DNA of 45,094 nucleotides from Amycolatopsis thailandensis (lineage in GTDB: Bacteria; Actinomycetota; Actinomycetes; Mycobacteriales; Pseudonocardiaceae), in assembly GCF_002234405.1 (NCBI RefSeq), contig NZ_NMQT01000045.1:1-45094 (forward strand), given 5' to 3'. Shown piece after piece: positions 16,892 through 29,700 of this stretch. A program made the position numbers and the translations under genes. Position 1 is the stretch's first letter. Each line of letters begins with the position of its first letter. The notes beneath the pieces are model-generated. The model saw only the letters and a program-made list of their open reading frames with translations, made no database searches and was not told where the DNA came from.

Positions 16892-19800
16892 GTGAATACT
16901 CCGTCCCCGTCCTCCGGAATGGCGCTTGCGGAAATCTGGCCGCCGTCACCGATGCAGGAGGGAATCCTTTATCACCTCGCGCTCGACGCCGAGGCTCCGG
17001 ACACCTACCGCATTCAGCAGACGCTGATCATCGACGGCCCCCTCGACCCGGAACGATTCCGGACGTCCTGGCAGGCGCTGGTCGACAGGCACCCGTCGCT
17101 GCGCGCGGGGTTCGTCCGGCGGAAGTCCGGTGAGATGGTGCAGCTCATCCACCGGGAGGTGAAACTCCCCTGGGAGGAGCGCGATCTGTCCCACCTCGAC
17201 GAGCGGGAGGCGCTGGCCGAGGTCGACGCGCTGGCGGAGCAGGAGCGCGCCAGGAAGTTCGACGTGGCGAAGCCGCCGCTGCTGCGGCTCATGCTGATCC
17301 GGCTCGCCCCGGAGAAGCACTGCCTGATCACGACCAGCCATCACCTGGTGATGGACGGCTGGTCGCGGGCGCTGCTCGAATCGGAACTCCTGAAGATCTA
17401 CGCGGCGGGCGGTGTCGCCACTTCGCTGCCGTCCGCCCGTTCCTACCGGGACTACCTGGCCTGGCTCGACGCGCAGGACAAGGAATCCGCCCGGGCGGCC
17501 TGGAAAGAGGAGCTGGCCGGTGCCGAGCGATCGGCGCTCGGCATCCCCGAAAAGGCGCGGAAGTCCCCGGGGCAGCAGGCCAGGGAGGCGCTGGCCTATT
17601 CGCCGGAGTTCACCTCCGCCTTGGTGGATTTCGCGCGCCGCAACGGATTGACGCTCAACACGCTGGTGCAGGGCGCGTGGGCGCTGGTGCTCGCCCGCCT
17701 GGCGCGCCGTCGTGACGTGGTGTTCGGCGCGGTGGTCTCCGGGCGCCCGGCGGATCTCCCCGGTGTGGAGAACGTGGTGGGCCTGTTCATCAACACCGTG
17801 CCGGTGCGGGTGCGGCTGGACGGCGAGAAGTCCGTCCTGCGGACGCTGACGGAGTTGCAGGAGCGGCAGGCCGGGCTCATCTCGCACCAGCATCTCGGCC
17901 TGCAAGAGATCCAGAAGCTGCCGGGGGCGAGCTTCGAAACGATCCTTTCGTTCGAGAACTACGTCGACCCCGCGGCCAAAGGCGGCGCCGATCGCGAGCT
18001 CAAGCTGAGCCTGAAGGAGTTCCACCAGTCGGCGCCGTACGCGATCCTGATGGGCGTGATCCCGGGCGAGAGCCTGCGGACCGAGGTGGAGTACCTGCCG
18101 GAACTGGTCGAACACCACACCGCGCGGGAGGTCCTGCACGGGCTTTTCCGGGTGCTGGAGGGAATGATCGCCGCCCCTGAGGCGCCGGTCGGCAGCCTGG
18201 ACATGGTGGGCGACGCCGGACGAGAGCTGGTCGTCGAGCGGTGGAACGACGTCGGCGACGCGATCGCCGCGCCTTCACCGGTGACGCTTTTCCTTCGGCA
18301 GGTGGAAAAAGCGCCTTCCGCGCCGGCTGTGACGGCCGGGGGCCGGTCGTGGTCGTACGCGGAACTCGACCGGTGGTCCGGCCGGGTGGCGCGAGCGCTG
18401 GTGGAGCGTGGTGTGCGGCGCGGCGACCGGGTCGGCGTGCTGCTGGAGCGCTCGGCCGAGGTGCTCGCCGCCTGGCTCGGGGTGTGGAAGGCCGGAGCGG
18501 TGTTCGTGCCTGTCGATCCGGACTACCCGGAGGACCGGGTGGCGTTCATGCTGACCGATTCCGCGGTCGCGGCGGTGGTGTGCCGGGCTGGGACCGCGGC
18601 CGCGGTGCCGCCGGGTCACCAGCGGGTCCTGATGGAGGAAACCGACCACGGCGAGGTCGCGCTCGTCCCGGTCGGCGCGGACGATCCCGCGTACGTGATG
18701 TACACGTCCGGATCGACCGGGACCCCGAAGGGCGTGGCCATCCCGCACGGCGGAGTGGCGGCGCTGGCCGGGGAACCGGGCTGGGAACTGCGCGAAGGCG
18801 AGACGGTGCTGATGCACGCCCCGCACACCTTCGACGCGTCGCTGTACGACATCTGGGCGCCGCTCACCTCGGGCGCGCGGGTGATGATCACCGAGCCGGG
18901 CGTCGTCGACGCGGCCAGGCTCGCCGCCCATGTCGCGGACGGGCTCACCGCGGTGAACTTCACCGCCGGGCACTTCCGGGCACTCGTCCAGGAGTCGCCG
19001 GAATCCTTCGCGGGGTTGCGCGACGTGTCCGCGGGCGGCGACGTCGTCCCGCTCGAAGAGGTCGAGCGAGTCCGCCAAGCGTGCCCGGGGCTGCGGGTCT
19101 GGCACACCTACGGTCCGACGGAGACCACGCTGTGCGCGACGTGGAAGGCGATCGAGCCCGGTGATCAGGTGGGGCCGACGCTGCCGATCGGCCGTCCGCT
19201 GCCGGGACGGCGGCTGTACGTGCTGGACGTCTTCCTGCGTCCGTTGCCGCAGGGCGTCGTGGGCGATCTGTACATCGCCGGCGCCGGGGTGGCGCACGGC
19301 TACCAGGGGCAGACGGGGTTGACGGCGGAGCGGTTCGTCGCCGATCCGTTCGCCGCCGGTGCGCGGATGTACCGGACGGGCGACCTGGCGTACTGGAGCG
19401 ACGAGGGTGAGCTGGTGTTCGCCGGCCGGGCCGACGACCAGGTCAAGATCCGCGGGCACCGGGTGGAGCCGGGCGAGGTGGAGGCGGTGCTGGCCGAACA
19501 GCCGGGCGTCGACCAGGCCGTGGTGGTGGCGCGCGACGGTCGTCTGATCGGCTACGTCGTTTCCGAGGGCGAGGTGCATCCCACCAGGCTGCGCACCCGG
19601 ATCGCCAAGGTGCTCCCGGAGTACATGGTGCCCGCGGAAGTGATCGTGCTGCCTGCCCTCCCGGTGACGGCGAACGGCAAGGTGGACCGGGAAGCCTTGC
19701 CGGACCCTGATTTCAGCGAACGCGTGACCTACCGGGAGCCGCGCACGGAGCCCGAGCGGGCGTTGTGCGAACTCTTCGCCGAGGTGCTCGGCCTGGACCG

Positions 19801-20068
19801 GGTCGGTGTGGACGACAGCTTCTTCGAGATCGGCGGCGATTCGATCTACTCGGTGAAACTGACCGCGCGTGCGCTGCGAGCCGGGATCACCTTCGACGTG
19901 GCCGACGTGTTCGAGCACCGGACGCCGGCCGGGCTCGCGGCGGTCATCGCCCCGGGTGACCCCGCGGTCGCCCCGGCCGAGCCCGCGTCGGACACGGAAC
20001 TCCTCGATCTCGGTCAGGACGAAATCGACGAATTCGAGGCCGAGTTCGACGACGTGCGGCAGGTCTGA
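16892..20068 (+). CDS. NRPS, module 3 (C-A-T), Dpg
   Basis: This 1058-aa single module adds residue 3. Approximate domains: C 10-440 (HHLVMDG from 150), A 465-935 ([11 protein letters not shown] from 604), T 945-1015 (Ser984 in [10 protein letters not shown]). The specificity residues read DAYNSGTLCK, resembling 3,5-dihydroxyphenylglycine (Dpg) codes such as that of module 7. There is no E domain, consistent with an L residue 3 in the aromatic class. A GTG start at 16892 follows GGAG at 16877. It lies 29 nt after the first NRPS. An aromatic residue 3 is what allows the F-O-G ring with residue 1. The tail [18 protein letters not shown] is acidic and likely a docking element. A 641-nt repeat-filled gap follows. 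Confidence 0.94.
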   Translation: MNTPSPSSGMALAEIWPPSPMQEGILYHLALDAEAPDTYRIQQTLIIDGPLDPERFRTSWQALVDRHPSLRAGFVRRKSGEMVQLIHREVKLPWEERDLSHLDEREALAEVDALAEQERARKFDVAKPPLLRLMLIRLAPEKHCLITTSHHLVMDGWSRALLESELLKIYAAGGVATSLPSARSYRDYLAWLDAQDKESARAAWKEELAGAERSALGIPEKARKSPGQQAREALAYSPEFTSALVDFARRNGLTLNTLVQGAWALVLARLARRRDVVFGAVVSGRPADLPGVENVVGLFINTVPVRVRLDGEKSVLRTLTELQERQAGLISHQHLGLQEIQKLPGASFETILSFENYVDPAAKGGADRELKLSLKEFHQSAPYAILMGVIPGESLRTEVEYLPELVEHHTAREVLHGLFRVLEGMIAAPEAPVGSLDMVGDAGRELVVERWNDVGDAIAAPSPVTLFLRQVEKAPSAPAVTAGGRSWSYAELDRWSGRVARALVERGVRRGDRVGVLLERSAEVLAAWLGVWKAGAVFVPVDPDYPEDRVAFMLTDSAVAAVVCRAGTAAAVPPGHQRVLMEETDHGEVALVPVGADDPAYVMYTSGSTGTPKGVAIPHGGVAALAGEPGWELREGETVLMHAPHTFDASLYDIWAPLTSGARVMITEPGVVDAARLAAHVADGLTAVNFTAGHFRALVQESPESFAGLRDVSAGGDVVPLEEVERVRQACPGLRVWHTYGPTETTLCATWKAIEPGDQVGPTLPIGRPLPGRRLYVLDVFLRPLPQGVVGDLYIAGAGVAHGYQGQTGLTAERFVADPFAAGARMYRTGDLAYWSDEGELVFAGRADDQVKIRGHRVEPGEVEAVLAEQPGVDQAVVVARDGRLIGYVVSEGEVHPTRLRTRIAKVLPEYMVPAEVIVLPALPVTANGKVDREALPDPDFSERVTYREPRTEPERALCELFAEVLGLDRVGVDDSFFEIGGDSIYSVKLTARALRAGITFDVADVFEHRTPAGLAAVIAPGDPAVAPAEPASDTELLDLGQDEIDEFEAEFDDVRQV

Positions 20069-20076
20069 CGGGGCTT

Positions 20077-20376
20077 CTCGCGCGATCAGGCGGCGATCTC
20101 GCGTGATCAGATGGCGATCATTCGTGATCAGGCGGCGATCTCGCGTGATTGGAGCCGTAACTCGCGTGATTAAAGACGGAACTCGCGTGATCAGATGACG
20201 TTCACGAAGTTCGCCGTCTGACACGTGAGTTCCGTTCCTGATCACGCGAGTCACGCCTCTGATCACGTGAGTTCCGGCTCCAATCACGCGAGTTCCGTTC
20301 CTGATCACGTGAGTTCCGGCTCCAATCACGCGAGTGACGGCTCTGATCACGCGAGTCACGCCTTCGCTCACGACCA
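20077..20376. repeat. 21-bp tandem array with central inversion (copy 1)
   Basis: Six units with core CTCGCGTGATC begin at 20077, 20098, 20119, 20140, 20161 and 20182, exactly 21 bp apart. After a degenerate centre (about 20193-20218), eight reverse-complement units (GATCACGCGAG) begin at 20219, 20240, 20261, 20282, 20303, 20324, 20345 and 20366, again at 21 bp. The inter-core sequence is variable but often CGG-rich. The two halves could fold back on each other. Confidence 0.9.
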
Positions 20377-20413
20377 CTCCACCCGGCCCGGCGCGGTCGG
20401 GTGGGGCAGGGGT

Positions 20414-20466
20414 GTTGCGAAAGCCACTTTCGCAACCTTCAACGTTGTGAAAGTGGCTTTCGCAAC
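20414..20466. repeat. 23-7-23 palindromic element, copy A
   Basis: Two 23-bp near-palindromes with cores GCGAAAGCCACTTTCGC (in 20414-20436) and its complement type TGAAAGTGGCTTTCGC (in 20444-20466) flank a 7-nt spacer. The two units are reverse complements of each other, so the element can fold as two small hairpins or one large one (arms of 26 bp when flanks are included). Confidence 0.9.
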
Positions 20467-20497
20467 ACCGCCTCCCGCTGCCACGCGGGTTTCGGAT

Positions 20498-20550
20498 GTC
20501 GCGAAAGCCACTTTCGGGACTTCAGGTGTCGCGAAAGTGGCTTTCGCGAC
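20498..20550. repeat. 23-7-23 palindromic element, copy B
   Basis: Units at 20498-20520 and 20528-20550, with cores GCGAAAGCCACTTTCG and GCGAAAGTGGCTTTCGC, are again separated by 7 nt. The outer triplets are GTC/GAC instead of GTT/AAC, a paired change that keeps the palindromes intact in three of four arms. Confidence 0.9.
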
Positions 20551-20709
20551 ACGAGGCACAGCGCTTTTCCTTGTATCCCAACCCATGCCCGTTCCTCGCC
20601 GACCTGCGGAAAACCACAGGGTCGAAATGCGGTTGGACGGATTGTCCGGGCCCGCCCGCCCGGCGGATGATTCTTTTCGCGGATCCCGCAGATGATCGAG
20701 GGGAAATTG

Positions 20710-23700
20710 ATGGCTCAGTCGCGGATCGAGGACTTCTGGCCGCTGTCGCCGCTCCAGGAAGGGCTGCTCTTCCACACGGTCTACGACGACGAAGGGCCCG
20801 GCGTTTACGTCGGCCACTGGATCCTGGAGCTCGACGGCGCGGTGGAGGCCGCCAGGCTGCGCGCGGCCTGGGAGGCACTGCTGGCCCGGCATGCCGCGCT
20901 GCGGGCCTGTTTCCGGCAACGCAAGTCGGGCGAGACGGTGCAGCTCATCGCGCGGCAGGTGGAACTGCCGTGGCGCGAGGCCGACCTTTCCCACCTCGAC
21001 GACCCCGCGGAAGCCGTGCGGGAGCTGGCCGAAGAGGATCGGACGGCGAAATTCGACCTCGCGAACGCGCCGTTGCTGCGGCTGACGTTGATCCGCCTCG
21101 CCGAAGACGACCACCGCCTCGTCGTGACCTGCCATCACGCGATCATGGACGGCTGGTCGATGCCCATCGTGTTCGACGAGCTGTCGATGCTGTACGCGGC
21201 CGACGGCGGTCCCTTGGACCTGCCCGAGGCGCGGTCCTATCGGGAATATCTCGCGTGGCTCGACAGGCAGGACAAGGAAAAGACGTTGTCGGCGTGGTCC
21301 GCGGAGCTGCGTGGCGCCGAGGAGCCGACGCTGGTCGCGCCCGCGGGACAGGGAAGCGCGCCCAGCCTGCCCGACAACATCATGATCGAGCTGCCGGAAG
21401 ACCTCACGCGATCGGTGGCGGAACTGGCCCGCGCCAACGGATTGACGCTCAACACGGTGGTGCAGGGTGCCTGGGGATTCGTACTGGCACAGCTGTCCGG
21501 CCGGACCGACGTCGTGTTCGGCGCGGTGGTCTCGGCGCGTCCGCCGGATCTGCCCGGCGTCGAGGCAATGGTGGGACTGTTCCTCAACACCGTCCCGGTA
21601 CGCGTGCGGCTGGACGGCTCGAAGCCGGTCCTCGGCCTGTTGGCGGAGCTGCAAAAGCGGCAGTCGGCGCTCATCTCCGACCATTACATCGGACTGGCGG
21701 ACATCCAGAAGACGGCCGGTCCCGGCGCGCTCTTCGACACCTTGCTCGTCGTCCAGAACTTCCCGCGTGAGCTCGGCGAAGCGGACTCCGGGGAGACCTT
21801 CCGCATCACCATCACGCAAGGCAAGGAAGCCGCCCACTACCCACTGACGCTGGTCGCCGTCCCCGGCGAGTCGATGCTGCTCAACCTCGACTACGTGACC
21901 GAGCGGTTCAGCCGGGACGACGCGCTGGCCATCCTCGACCGGTTCACCGGGGTGCTGCGTCAACTCACCGAGGCGCGCGAGATCACGGTGGCCGAACTCG
22001 ACCTGACGAGCGCGGCCGACCGGCGATCGGTACTGAACGACTGGGGTACGGCGACCCAAGTGGCGCCGAACCGCCTCGCGCCGGAGCTGATCGACGGTCA
22101 GGTGGAACGCCGTCGCGACGGGATCGCGGTCGACGACGGCGACTCGGCGTTGTCCTACGGCGAGCTGGCCGAGTACGCGGAAAGGCTCGCCGGGTATCTG
22201 AGGGACCGCGGGGTCCGGCGCGGCGACCGGGTCGCCGTCGTGATGGAGCGATCCCCCGGCCTGATCGCGACGTTGCTCGCGGTGTGGAAGGCGGGCGCGG
22301 CGTACGTGCCGGTGGATCCCGCGTACCCGATGGAACGCGTGAAGTTCATGCTGGCGGACGCCGAACCGGCGGCGGTGGTGTGCGCGGAGGCGTACCGGGA
22401 GGCCGTGCTGGACGGCGGGATCGCCCCGATCGTCCTCGATCCGCGGACCCGGCAGGCGGTGTCGGAGCAGGCACGACTCTCTGTCGGTGTCGCCGCCGCA
22501 GACGTCGCCTACGTGATGTACACGTCGGGTTCCACGGGGACGCCGAAGGGGGTCGCGGTCTCGCACGGCGACGTCGCCGCGCTGGTCGGCGAGCCGGGCT
22601 GGCGCGTGGGCCCCGAAGACACCGTGTTGATGCACGCTTCGCACGCTTTCGACATCTCGCTGTTCGAGCTGTGGGTGCCGCTGGTCTCGGGCGCCCGGGT
22701 GCGGCTCGCCGGATCGGGCGTGGTGGACGGCGCGGCGCTGGCAGGCTACGTGGCCGACGGGGTCACGGCCGCCCACCTCACCGCCGGTGCCTTCCGGGTG
22801 CTGGCCGAGGAGGCGCCGGAGTCGGTCGCCGGGCTGCGCGAGGTGCTGACCGGTGGCGACGCGGTACCGCCGTCGGCGGTGGACCGGGTCCGGCGAACCT
22901 GTCCGGACGTGCGGGTGCGGCATCTCTACGGCCCGACGGAGGCCACGCTGTGCGCGACGTGGTGGGTGCTCGAACCCGGTGATCCGGCGGGTTCCGTGCT
23001 GCCGATCGGCCGTCCCCTGTCCGGGCGGCGGGTCTACGTCCTCGACGCGTTCTTGCGGCCACTGCCCCCGGGGATCGCCGGCGAGCTGTACCTCGCCGGA
23101 GCCGGTGTGGCGCAAGACTATCTGGGCCGTCCGGTGCTGACGGCCGAACGATTCGTCGCCGATCCCTTCGCCCCCGGCGAGCGCATGTACCGGACCGGGG
23201 ACCTCGCCTGCTGGACGGATCAGGGCGCGCTGGCGTTCGCCGGACGGGCCGACGACCAGGTCAAGATCCGCGGCTACCGGGTGGAGCCCGGCGAGATCGA
23301 GGTGGCGCTCGCCGAGCTCCCCGGGGTCGGCCAGGCCGTGGTGGTCCCGCGGGACGGGCACCTGATCGGTTACGTGGTCGCCGAAGCGGGAAAGACGCTC
23401 GCCCCGGAACGGCTGCGCGGTGAGCTTTCCGAGACGCTGCCCGAGTTCATGGTGCCCGCCGCGGTGCTGGTGCTGGACGTCCTGCCGTTGACGGTCAACG
23501 GGAAGGTGGACCGTCAAGCGCTGCCGGAGCCGGACTTCGCCTCGAAATCGGCGGGCCGGGAGCCCGCGACCGAGGCCGAGCGGATCCTGCGCGGCGTGTT
23601 CGCCGAAGTCCTCGGCCTGGAGGAGGTCGGCCTGGAGGACAGCTTCTTCGAGCTCGGCGGGGACTCGATCTCGTCGATGCAGGTGGCCGCCCGTGCCCGC

Positions 23701-26700
23701 CGCGAAGGGATCCCGCTCACCCCGCGGCTCGTGTTCGAGCACCGGACTCCCGAGCGGCTCGCGGCGCTGGCCCCGGAAGCGCGGAAGTCCACAGTGGACA
23801 CGGGAATCGGCGAAGTCCCTTGGACGCCGGTGATGCTCGCCCTCGGGGAAGACGCTCTGCGACCCGGCTTCGCGCAGGCGCGAGTCGTCGTCACCCCGGC
23901 GGGCTTCGATCAGGACGCGTTCGTGTCCGCCCTGCGCGCGGTCCTGGACACGCACGATCTCCTACGGGCGCGAGTGGAGTCCGTCGGCCGGTTGACCGTG
24001 CCTGAAAAGGGATCCGCGGCCGCCTTGGTGACCCGCGTGGCGGCCGGGGACGTCGACGAGATCGCGGAACGCGAGGCCGCCGCGCTGGATCCCTCGACGG
24101 GGACCATGGTGCGGGCCGTCTGGCTCGACGCAGGGGCCGAGCCGGGCCGGTTGGTGCTGGTGGCGCATCACCTGGTCGTCGACGCGGTCTCGTGGGCGAT
24201 CCTGCTGCCCGATCTGCGCTCGGCGTACGACGCCGTGAAATCCGGCGAGACTCCCGCGCTCGAACCCGCGACGACGTCGTTCCGGCAGTGGGCCCGGCGG
24301 CTGGCCGAGCAGGCGCTCAGCGCGAGCACGGTCGCCGAGACCGAGTACTGGGCCGCCGTGCTGGACGGCGTGGAACCGTTGCCGGAGCGGGGAACCGGGC
24401 AAGCGCATTCGTGGTCGGGGACGGTGTCCGGCGGCGTGGCGCGCGATCTGGTGGCCCGGGTGCCGGGCGCGTTCCATTGCGGGATCCAGGAAGTCCTGCT
24501 GGCGGGCATCGCGGGGGCCGTCGCGCGGTGGCGCGGTGACGACGCCGCTGTCCTGGTGGACGTGGAAGGCCACGGCCGCCATGCCGCTGACGACGAAGAC
24601 CTGTTGCGCACCGTCGGCTGGTTCACCGGCGTTCATCCGGTCCGCCTCGACGTCTCCGGTGCCGACCCGGCGTCCGGGGAGCTGCTGAAAGCCGTGAAGG
24701 ACCAGGTCCGCGCCGTTCCCGGCGACGGGCTCGGCTTCGGGCTGCTCCGTTACCTCAACCCCGAGACCGGGGCGAGGCTGGCGGCGCTGCCGTCCGCGCA
24801 GATCGGGTTCAACTACCTCGGTCGGGCGGGCGCCGGCACCGAGACCGGCGCCTGGCAGACGGTCGGAGGGGCGCTGGGTGGCGGCCGGAACGCGGTCCAG
24901 GCCCACGCGCTGGAGATCGGCGCGGACGTCCAGGACACGCCGGAAGGTCCCCGCCTGCGGCTCGTGATCGACGGCCGGGATCTCGAACCCGCCGCCGTGG
25001 AGCGGCTCGGCGAGGCGTGGCTGGAGACGTTGACCGGGCTCGCGGCCCTGGCGGACGGTCCCGGCGGGCACACCCCGTCCGACTTCGGGCTCGTGAAGCT
25101 GACGCAGCGGGACGTGTCGGAGCTGGAAGCCGCCGCGCCGGGGCTGGCGGACATCTGGTCGCTGTCGCCGTTGCAGGAAGGAATGCTCTTCGAACGAGCT
25201 TTCGAAGAGGGCGGCGTCGACGTCTATCAGACCCAGCGGATCCTCGACCTGGACGGACCCCTCGACGCGGGACGGCTGCGCGCGGCGTGGAGCGACCTGG
25301 TCGAGCGGCACGCGTCGCTCCGGGCGAGCTTCCACGACCTCGGTGCCGGTGAGACGGTGCAGGTCGTCGTCGACGAGGTCGAAATCCCTTGGCGTGAAAA
25401 GGATCTGTCGCACCTCGGCGAGACGGCCGCGAACGCGGAGGTCGAACGCCTGCTCGCGGAGGACTCGGCAGCACGCTTCGACGTCACCAAACCTCCCTTG
25501 CTGCGGCTCCTGCTGATCCGGCTCGGCGCGGACAGGCACCGCCTCGTGCTGACTGCCCACCACCTGCTTCTCGACGGCTGGTCCACGCCGCTCGTCCTCG
25601 GCGAGACGGCGACCGGCTACGCGGGCGGGCAGGCCAAGCCGGCACCGTCCTATCGGGACTATCTGACGTGGCTGAGCCGCCAGGACGAGGAAGCGACCCG
25701 TGCGGCTTGGCGGGCCGAACTCGCGGGCGCGGACGAACCGACCCTGGTGGACGCCGACGCGGGCAAGACGATGGTGCTGCCGGACGAGTGTTCCGAATGG
25801 CTGCCCGAGGAACCGACCAGGGCCCTCGTGGAGTTCGCCCGCGGACACGGCCTGACGCTGAGCACGATCGTGCAGGGCGCGTGGGCGCTGGTGCTGGCCC
25901 GGCTGGCGCGCCGGACGGACGTGGTGTTCGGGACCGTGGTGTCCGGGCGGCCGGCCGAGGTGCCGGACGTCGAGCGGATGGTGGGGATGTTCATCAACAC
26001 CGTCCCGGTCCGCGTCCGGCTCGACGGCGGTGTGCCGGTGCTGGACCTGCTCCAGGATCTGCAACGGCGTCAGTCGGCGCTGACGGAGCACCAGTACATG
26101 GGGCTTCAGGAGATCCAGAAGGCGGCGGGGACGGGCGCGGTCTTCGACACCGTCCTGATGACCGTCAACTTCCCGCTGGACGCCGCCGGTCTCGGTGACG
26201 ACGGCGGTGTCTCGATCAGCTCGATCCGCACCCGGACCGGCACCACTTTCCCGTTGTCCCTGAGCGTCATGCCCGGCGAACGCCTTCAGATCCACCTGTC
26301 CTACCGGCCGGACCGGATCGCCGGGGAGACCGCCGCCGAGATCGCCAGGCAGGTCGTCCGGGTGATCGAGCAGGTGGTGGCCGAGCCGTCGCTTCCCGTC
26401 GGCCGCCTGACCGTGACGAGCGAACCGGCGCGCGCGTCGGTGGTCGAGCGCTGGAACGCGACCGGCGAACCGGCGGACGATTCGTCCGTGCTGGAGCTCT
26501 TCCGCCGCCAGGCAAGCCTTTCCCCGGAGGCGGTCGCGGTCGAGGAGGGCGGGCGGACCCTGTCCTACACCGGACTCGACCGGGAATCGGATCGGCTCGC
26601 CGGGTACCTGGCCGGGATCGGCGTGCGGCGCGGTGACCGCGTCGGTGTCGTGCTGGAACGCGGCGTGGACCTGGTGGTCGCCCTGCTCGCGGTCTGGAAG

Positions 26701-29700
26701 GCGGGAGCCGCGCAGGTGCCGGTGAACGTGGACCATCCCGCGGACCGGATCGAGCGGATGCTCACCGACGCCGGCGTGTCGGTGGCGCTCTGCGCCGAAG
26801 CGACCCGCGACGGAGTGCCGGACGGGATCGAGCCGGTGGTCGTCGGCGCACCCGGGATCGGGGATGCGAAAGCGCCCGAGGTCACGGTGGCGGCGCAGGA
26901 CGTGGCCTACCTGATGTACACGTCGGGATCGACAGGGGTGCCCAAGGGCGTCGCCGTCCCGCACGCGAGTGTGGCGGCGCTGGCGAGTGACCCGGGCTGG
27001 TCACAAGGCCCGGACAATCACGTGCTGTTGCACGCGTCGCACGCTTTCGACGCGTCGCTGGTCGAGCTCTGGGTGCCGCTGGTCAGCGGTGCCCGCGTGG
27101 TGGTCGCGGAGCCGGGCACGGTCGACGCGGGCAGGCTGCGTGAAGCGATCGCCCGCGGCGTGACCACCGTCCACCTGACGGCGGGCGCTTTCCGTGCCGT
27201 GGCGGAGGAATCCCCGGAGTCCTTCCTCGGGCTGCGCGAGATCCTGACCGGCGGGGACGCGGTGCCGCTCGCGTCCGTCGTGCGGATGCGCCAGGCCTGC
27301 CCGGACGTCCGGTTCCGGCAGCTCTACGGCCCCACCGAGATCACCCTCTGCGCCACCTGGCTCGTCCTCGAACCGGGCGTCGCGACGGGTGGCGTGTTGC
27401 CGATCGGCAGGCCGTTGGACGGCAGGCAGGCCTACGTGCTCGACGCGTTCCTCCAGCCGGTGGCCCCGAACGTGACCGGCGAGCTGTACCTCGCGGGGGC
27501 CGGTCTGGCGCACGGCTATGCGGGCGCGCACGCGCTGACCGCGGAACGGTTCGTCGCGAATCCGTTCACCGCGGGGGAACGGATGTACCGCACGGGCGAC
27601 CTGGCGCGCTGGACGGATCAGGGTGAGCTGGTGTTCGGCGGCCGGGCCGATTCGCAGGTGAAGATCCGCGGCTACCGCGTCGAGCCGGGGGAGATCGAGG
27701 TCGCGCTGACCTGCGTCCCCCGGGTCGCGCAGGCGATCGTGGTGGCGCGGGAAGAACGACCCGGCGAGAAGCGGCTGATCGCGTACGTGACCGCGGAAGA
27801 CGGGCAGGGCCTGGATTCCGGCGCGGTCCGCGAGCACCTCGCGGCGCGGCTGCCGGAGTACATGGTGCCCGCGGTGGTGCTGGTGATGGACGCCTTCCCG
27901 TTGACGCTCAACGGGAAGATCGACCGTGCGGCCCTGCCCGCCCCCGAGTTCACCGCCAAACGCGCCGGCCGCGAGCCCCGCACCGGGACCGAGCGCCTGC
28001 TGTGCGGACTGTTCGCCGAGATCCTCGGGCTGGACGAGGTCGGGGCCGACGACGGCTTCTTCGAACTCGGCGGGGACTCGATCCTTTCGATGCGGCTGGC
28101 CGCCCGTGCGCGGCGCGAGGACCTCGTCTTCGGTGCCAAGCAGGTCTTCGAGCAGAAGACGCCCGCGGGGATCGCGGCCGTGGCCGAGCGCGGCGGACGG
28201 CTCCCGGCCGTCGCCGAGGACGGTGTCGGCGAGGTCCCGTGGACGCCGGTGGTGCGGGAACTGATCGAACACGATTCCGGTGCGCTGAACGGTGGCGCGC
28301 TCGCGCAGTGGGTGACCGTCGGCGCTCCCGGTGACCTGACCGTGGACGCCCTGACGGCCGGGCTGGCCGCCGTGATCGACACGCACGACCTGCTGCGGAG
28401 CCGGATCGTCGAGACCGAGGGCGAGCAGCCCCGGCTGGTGGTGTCCGAGCGTGGGGCCGTGGACGTGACCGGTCTGGTCGAGCGGGTCGAAGCGGGTGCC
28501 GGTGACCTCGACGAGGTCGCGGAGCGTCACGCCGGTGCGGCGGCCGCACGCCTGGATCCCGTCGGCGGGGTGATGGTCCGGGCGGTGTGGGTCGACGCGG
28601 GACCGGGCCGCGTCGGACGGCTGGCCGTGGTGGCGCATCACCTGGTGGCCGACGTGGTGTCGTGGCGGATCCTGCTGCCGGACCTGCAGACGGCCACCGA
28701 AGCCGTGGCGGCGGGCCGGGAACCGGGACTCGACCCGGTGGACGTCTCGTTCCGGCGCTGGGCGCGGACCTTGACCGAGCAGGCGGCCGCCCGCGACGCC
28801 GAACTGGCGACCTGGACGGAGATCCTCGACGGCGCGGAGACGCGGCTGGGCGAGCTGGATCCGAAGCGCGACACCATTTCCACGTCGGGCCGCAAGACCT
28901 GGACCCTGCCGGGGGAACGCGCGAGCGTGCTCGTGGAGAAGGCCACCTCGGCGTTCCATTGCGGTGTCCACGAAGTCCTGCTGGCGACCCTGGCGGGCGC
29001 GGTGGCCGGTTGGCGTGGCGGCACCGCCGTCGTGGTGGACGTCGAAGGTCACGGCCGCCAGGCCCTCGAAGACCTCGACCTGTCGCGGACGATCGGCTGG
29101 TTCACCGGTGTCCATCCGCTCCGGTTGGACACCGCGGGGATCGACCCGGCGGAAGCGATCGCGGGAGGCGCCGCGGCCGGACGGCTTCTCAAGGGAGTCA
29201 AGGAGAACGTGCGATCCGTGCCGGACGGCGGGCTCGGCTACGGGATGCTGCGTCACCTCAACGAGGAGACGGGGAAGGCCCTGTCGGTGCTGCCGAAGGC
29301 GGAGATCGGCTTCAACTACCTCGGCCGTTTCTCGTCCCGGCCCGAGGGCGACGCGGAGCCCTGGCAGATGGTCGGGACCATCGGCGGCGCGGCGGGGCAG
29401 GACCTGCCGCTGCGGCACGTCGTCGAGATCGACGCGGCGGTGCTGGACGGCGACGGCGGACCCGAGCTCACGCTGACCGTGACGTGGGCCGGGCGGATCC
29501 TCACCGAGGCCGAGGCGGAGTCACTCGGGAAGACGTGGCTGGACATGCTGACCGGCCTGGCCACGCACGTCGGCGCGGGTGGCCCGGGCGGGCACACGCC
29601 GTCCGACTTCCCGCTCGTTTCGCTGGCACAGAACGAAGTCGAGGAGATCGAGGCCGCCGTACCGGAGCTGCTCGACATCTGGCCGTTCTCCCCGCTCCAG

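Larger units (their letters stand above)
20069..20709. other. Repeat-rich gap between NRPS genes for modules 3 and 4-6
   Basis: This 641-nt gap holds a 21-bp-period array (20077-20376) and two 23-7-23 palindromic elements (20414-20466, 20498-20550), each annotated separately. About 150 nt of ordinary GC-rich sequence then lead to the ribosome site of the next NRPS. Frames stay open through the array because 21 nt is seven codons, but they give only heptad-like TRVIxxx translations and I do not consider them genes. Confidence 0.7.

Noticed and set aside
20077..20376. CRISPR array
   Set aside because: The 21-bp unit has no unique 30-40-nt spacers, the units invert at the centre, and no cas genes are present.
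20069..20380. Heptad-repeat protein (TRVIxxx) encoded by the 21-bp array
   Set aside because: The open frame follows automatically from a 21-nt (7-codon) period. There is no start with a ribosome site, and the frame crosses unrelated sequence.
20368..23955. 1195-aa minus-strand open frame running through repeats and NRPS
   Set aside because: No domain motifs; it stays open because of GC-rich codon position bias and, in the repeats, because the palindromic elements lack stops.
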